Below, one piece after another: positions 60,000 through 64,000 of a DNA stretch of 64,000 nt. The stretch comes from Siphonodentalium dalli. Taxonomy: Eukaryota; Mollusca; Scaphopoda; Gadilida; Siphonodentaliidae. The translations under genes were made by a program, and so were the position numbers. The stretch spans positions 156,296,875 through 156,360,874 of the forward strand of contig CP136062.1 of assembly GCA_032622095.1 (NCBI GenBank). Reading direction: 5' to 3'. Below the pieces are notes generated by a model. The model ran no database searches and was not told where the DNA came from. It saw only the letters and a program-made list of their open reading frames with translations. The stretch's first letter is position 1; each line of letters starts with the position of its first letter.

Positions 60000-62340
60000 T
60001 GTATAAAGGTCACAACCTCACTATTACAGAACCAAATAAGTCCAATATGAACATATGTGGATATTTAAGTCAGACATGAACCTATTTGTACGAGAATATG
60101 CTGGAAATGTATATGTAGGCGTCTATATGATATACTGCACTACATGGTGTACTTTAAAGTCACATGGCTGTATGCGCTCCGAAATACACCTAATAATATT
60201 CGCTGTAGATTTTTCCCGGTATCGAAATAGGTCGAGATATACTTCCATTTTACTGCAGTATAGTCCCAGACAGACGCATTGAACTCATACAAAATATAAC
60301 TTTGAAGACGGTGTTTGGGTGCTAAACAAACAACAGCCATGTCACGGCATGGCACATTAAAGATAATTCTGTGTTACGCTATTCCTGATATTGTAGAAAT
60401 AAAGAGCGTTTGTTTCACTTCTGTGCGAAAAATTGAAAACAGCTGGAAGATGTATGTGACCATGGCAATTATTTATCAGAGCATATATATGATGCCGGAA
60501 TATAAATAGTTCGTGTATCTGTCAACCTATATTATACCTCCTACTAAATTAGGCAGACAAATATTTGGAAGCTCGAATGAGCCATGTCCGTTTAACATAC
60601 TAAACACATGGTGCGTTCTAAATCAGGAATCGAAGTCGGATAAACCATATTGTAATACGACCTTGCCTAAACCTACACACAAGGCTCGTCCTGATTGGTC
60701 AGTATCCTGTATTCCCATGCAGACGCGGACCGTCCTTTTGTAGTACAATTCTAGATATTTTGAATTGTACCACAAACAATGTGGTACAATCAGTGAAATG
60801 CTGCCAACGCCTCGAAATTTCAGAAGTCAAACCATACGGCCATTGGCTAATGTCATGCTAAAGACTGAAGAAAGAGACATATAATGACTAACTACTGTAT
60901 TATACTGATTTTTAGTTAAGTTAGAACAAAAATAAGTCTTAAATGAATTTGTTTGCCACAAAAACAATGGAAAGGGTTCGTCGTTCAAAAGTGACGCTAT
61001 GTTTCACTATCAGGTCTAAGAGAAGAATTGTTTGGTGGAAAATCATACCACGCAGAGCTATAAACTGGGCTATTATATAACAGTTTGAACATATGTCACT
61101 ACAATTTCGACCAAAACATACAGTCGAATTACAAAAGAAATAAATACACTGCGCATCGACGTGTATAGTATAATTTGACCACATAAACTGATTGTACTAC
61201 TCCGCTTCGCGTCGTCCTACAATCAGTTTCTTTGTGGCCGATGCGCAGTGTATTTATGTCTTAAATAGATAAGACCAACATTTCTATAAAGTGTCGCACA
61301 ATTAACTAAACTTATATAGTCATCTCCGTGATATGATGTATTCGTTTTAAAGTATAGTTTTCATACTCATAAGAGTCGCCGATAGATAAAGGAATCGCTA
61401 TATGGCTAGTTAGGTGTTTCAAAGTGGGCAGATAGGCGCCGTTGGGTATGAGGAGCAAGAAAACAACAGCATTTATTATAGGCATCAACATGATACTAAT
61501 CGTGCGGCTTGAAGATAAAGATTGTCTGAATTGGGGTGGAGTTGATGCATTAAATTGATAAAGACGGAGTTACCGATATCAAAATGTTTGGTTAGTTTTT
61601 AAAGATCTACAGTCCGATTTAACACCAGATGACCGAATTATCTGAGATAATGACCAGTTTACCGGGACAATGAAAAAGGAAAACTGAATTCAATTATCAT
61701 CTGTTCTATGGCACGAGCGTCGCGACAATTGACAAAGGCCTACACCAGGTTTACGCGTATACAATATCATAATTGGAAATGCTGTGTACTATATTCCATG
61801 TTTGGGCAACGGAATCATAGCTTCTCTTTATCAGAGACACTCTTTAACAGAGATCGCTGGAATATTGCTCAGTCGACAGAAATTGAAGTCGACATCTGAC
61901 CATCGAAACCTCCCACTAATGGACCCAATCATCTTTATTTTGTGAATCAACGTTATTGCTGAGTACTCAGTTGTGATACAATCTGTAAGATTACTGTGGT
62001 AATAATCTTCTATAACCGATGTCTATTACACGTTCATTTTGTGTTTACTTCTTAACACGGGTCGAATTAATGGTGTTAAACTAACGACAACAATGTGATT
62101 CAGGGTATATGATCCATGTATAAGATTGACGTTGTATTATGCCAATTTGTGGAAAACATTAACTACCTTGACCAAATATATTCCTATCAAATGTCCCCAT
62201 AAAATGTTCACGTCACTTTAACCTGGACAACGCCGGGTCACCATGCTAGTACTATATATAGCATGTAATAAAATGCGTAGGGGCTGTGAGGAACACACTA
62301 CTCACGTGACTATTTCTGGCAAGCAACGTTAGAATGTGAT
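60000..62340. other. Upstream region of RGK gene C
   Basis: No gene or strong repeat apart from the hairpin at 61141-61256 and small inverted GTGGTACAAT blocks near 60740-60790. It may hold regulatory sequence for gene C. Confidence 0.4.
61141..61256. repeat. Nested inverted repeat (two-stem hairpin)
   Basis: The outer arms TAAATACACTGCGCATCG (61141-61158) and its exact inverse (61239-61256) enclose a second exact pair, AAACTGATTGTA (61185-61196) and TACAATCAGTTT (61218-61229). Confidence 0.9.
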
Positions 62341-62372
62341 TATGTATTATAATTAGATGAGGATTCAGCGTC

Positions 62373-62382
62373 CTATATATAG
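62373..62382 (+). promoter_or_regulatory. Putative TATA box of RGK gene C
   Basis: CTATATATAG lies 114 bases before the ATG of the first RGK exon. A start of transcription about 30 bases on would fall near CACTCATAAC (62401-62410). TCAGTT at 62426-62431 is an initiator-like alternative. Confidence 0.45.
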
Positions 62383-62486
62383 AGTCGTAGATAGGGACAC
62401 CACTCATAACGCATTTGCAACTCATCAGTTAATAAACCATCGCTGCACATTTATATCGCACCTTCGATATCCTGTAATTTGTCAAA

Positions 62487-62778
62487 ATGTCTCGTCAAAA
62501 TTATAAAATTAATGCTGAGGATCGTGACATGTACTCCTGTCGTTCGTTCAGCTTCACACCAAAAGGACTGATCAACAAGGGGGATTCGATGCAATCTCTG
62601 AGTGACGTAAGCCTAACATCAAGTAGTGGCTGTTCTGACTTCTTTTACGCAGACGAATCGGTGCTAGACAAAGAATGCTGCCGTGTAGCTATCGTAGGTT
62701 CACATGGCGTTGGGAAGACGGCGCTGATACGACAATTTATGACGTCAGATTACGTTGGTGATGTTGACGATGTGGAAG
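62487..62778 (+). CDS. RGK-family small GTPase, first coding exon (gene C, partial)
   Basis: ATG in a good context (AAA before it) opens 97 codons plus one base before a GTTGGT donor. RSFSFTPKGLINKGDS near residues 17-32 is the conserved RGK amino-terminal motif, followed by a Ser-rich linker. CCRVAIVGSHGVGKTALIRQ (about residues 68-87) is the G1 P-loop, and QFMTSDYV follows as in invertebrate RGKs. The phase-1 exit leaves G for the next codon. The next exon (G2/G3 region) is beyond the window. It is too far away and in the wrong order (5' exon downstream) to belong to genes A or B, so it starts a third gene. The P-loop is intact. Confidence 0.93.
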
Positions 62779-64000
62779 GTTGGTACCGTTAATTTATTTT
62801 GATTGTTTCAAGATTCGAATGGGTACCTAATTAGTACCTAAGGTAATTTCCAGATAATATCAATGTCAAATATAACCAGAACGAGCCACTGGCTTTTTGT
62901 CTCTGGAAGTTACATAATTATAATACATAATACATAACTTTGTTCAGCAAATTGAACGGCACCGATCTCCAGTACCGGGGCTGTATTCAAATCATATATT
63001 CCTTTCTTCAAATCGTCCATTGATGAACTCGCGACTACAAAACCAGGTAAACATGTTAGAAATTACACGTGAAAAACATATTTACGGATATCCTTTTTTA
63101 AGTATGTCCCTTGTAATTTGAGTTCATGTCCTCTGTTCCGTTTGTAATCAGCGAATACAAAATAATAACACCGGTCCGTGTTATACACACCGTTCTGATA
63201 TATAGAAACCTCGATAAAATCGCCCCTAAATCGTATATTATTCATATATTTGAGTTTTACGATGCGTAAACCAGGCATAATAATAAACGCGATGTGTTGC
63301 ATCCCAAAGGGATAATTACACTCACTTCATTTGCTGTAGTATTTTCCCCATCGATATCCAAATATTAAATGCTTTTAAATAGGGTAATTATATTGGTATG
63401 GGAATGGACGTTGCATATTAAATTTCGCCATGACAACGCAAGGCGTCGCGGCAACGTCACTACAAAGTTCCCAATATTTAACAATAGTTCACAGTTAATC
63501 TATGTGTGTATATAAGTGTATTACGGGTTGATAGTTTTCACTAAAATAACTATAATTATTAATCGACGTATCATAACAAAATGACAGATTTAATGGCATT
63601 TATCGTGTCCGACCAAAAACTGTTCGCAATATACAGATATGGTAAATGGACCAATATCATAGCAATTAGCCAGGCTGCTTAACAAGAGGTAAACAAATGT
63701 ACGACATATTATAAGACATCACCATCGCGACGAGCACTGACCGAAATCGTGATTGTATGATGAAACCCTTGCTACACTAAAGCATCATTGAATAGTTGTG
63801 ATCCCAAATGAAATGTTCAGACAATAAGCTCAACAAACGACCATTGTCTTTGTTGAACTTATTATCTAGACGGTTCCCTCAACAAATAGGTCTCCTTCTG
63901 CTATATTATGTATCTGTCGTCTGCTTTTATCACATAACATGCCTCCAAACAAATAATAGACTATTCCAACATACCGTCGTGCGTGCGAGTGGGTTAATTT
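62779..64000 (+). other. First intron of RGK gene C (incomplete)
   Basis: No further exon found. From about 63805 to 63960 it resembles bases 12-160 and 14524-14670, the start of the intron after the G4 exon: GAAATGTTCAGA, then a hairpin, then TCTGTCGTCTGCT and an ATAACATG-like block. Confidence 0.6.
63814..63871. repeat. Intronic hairpin, gene C version
   Basis: GACAATAAGCTCAACAAA (63820-63837) pairs with TTTGTTGAACTTATTATC (63850-63867). Diverged in sequence from 21-70 but keeps the same fold. Confidence 0.7.

Noticed and set aside
62487-62778. First exon belonging to the same gene as the exons at 14295 and 17255
   Set aside because: It is a 5' exon lying 45 kb downstream on the same strand, so normal splicing cannot join it ahead of them. 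It must begin another gene.

Overview
This is non-coding-rich nuclear DNA of an animal. It has GT-AG introns, non-LTR retrotransposons, DNA transposons with matching target-site duplications, SINEs and satellites, and no dense operons. The repeat types and the GTPase sequence suggest a lophotrochozoan, most likely a mollusc, but the species cannot be fixed from the sequence alone. The only host gene family I can support is the RGK (Rad/Gem/Rem/Kir-type) small GTPase family, and it occurs three times, all on the + strand. Gene A is represented by its last exon (1387-1595). Gene B has its G4-motif exon (14295-14478) and its last exon (17255-17463), with matching phase-1 junctions. Gene C has a first coding exon with the RGK amino-terminal motif and the P-loop (62487-62778). 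A single repeat-riddled window therefore holds parts of a tandem RGK cluster. LAYOUT. 1-9494 and 14512-26707 are two copies of one segmental duplication. Each carries an RGK last exon, a 3' UTR with a poly(A) signal, an imperfect ATC repeat, a large degenerate CCCTAA-containing satellite enclosed by inverted repeats, and a foldback element. The copies differ by three clean transposon insertions: a TTAA-site MITE only in A (6843-7336), and a 1351-bp foldback Mutator-like element (14689-16039) and a hAT-like element (24855-26133) only in B. In each case the other copy shows the empty site. 9495-14294 is intergenic or intronic, with diverged repeats and a small satellite fragment. 26990-29110 is a decayed Helitron Rep/helicase on the - strand. 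29800-33690 holds dispersed repeats, a possible decayed receptor tail and a tRNA-derived SINE with target-site duplication. 34271-47203 looks like one 12.9-kb terminal-inverted-repeat transposon (CACTGCCAAAAATA ends, AAGAAA-rich subterminal regions). It has no recognisable transposase and contains a nested TTAA MITE, near-perfect palindromes, a 26-bp minisatellite, long G runs, a SINE and a 384-bp tandem satellite. 47529-51064 is a non-LTR retrotransposon with endonuclease and reverse transcriptase, broken by an internal frameshifting deletion. 52500-60000 has a 74-bp minisatellite, three further LINE relics and more dispersed repeats. 60000-62370 is mostly featureless except for one hairpin, and leads into the putative promoter and first exon of RGK gene C. 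HOW IT FITS TOGETHER. RGK proteins are GTP-binding regulators of voltage-gated calcium channels and the cytoskeleton. Here the family appears to have expanded by local duplication, and mobile elements then filled the introns and spacers. A short hairpin-forming sequence is shared by introns of all three RGK copies. Gene B has no visible 5' exons in the 12.7 kb before its G4 exon, so it is either truncated or an alternative 3' end of the gene upstream.
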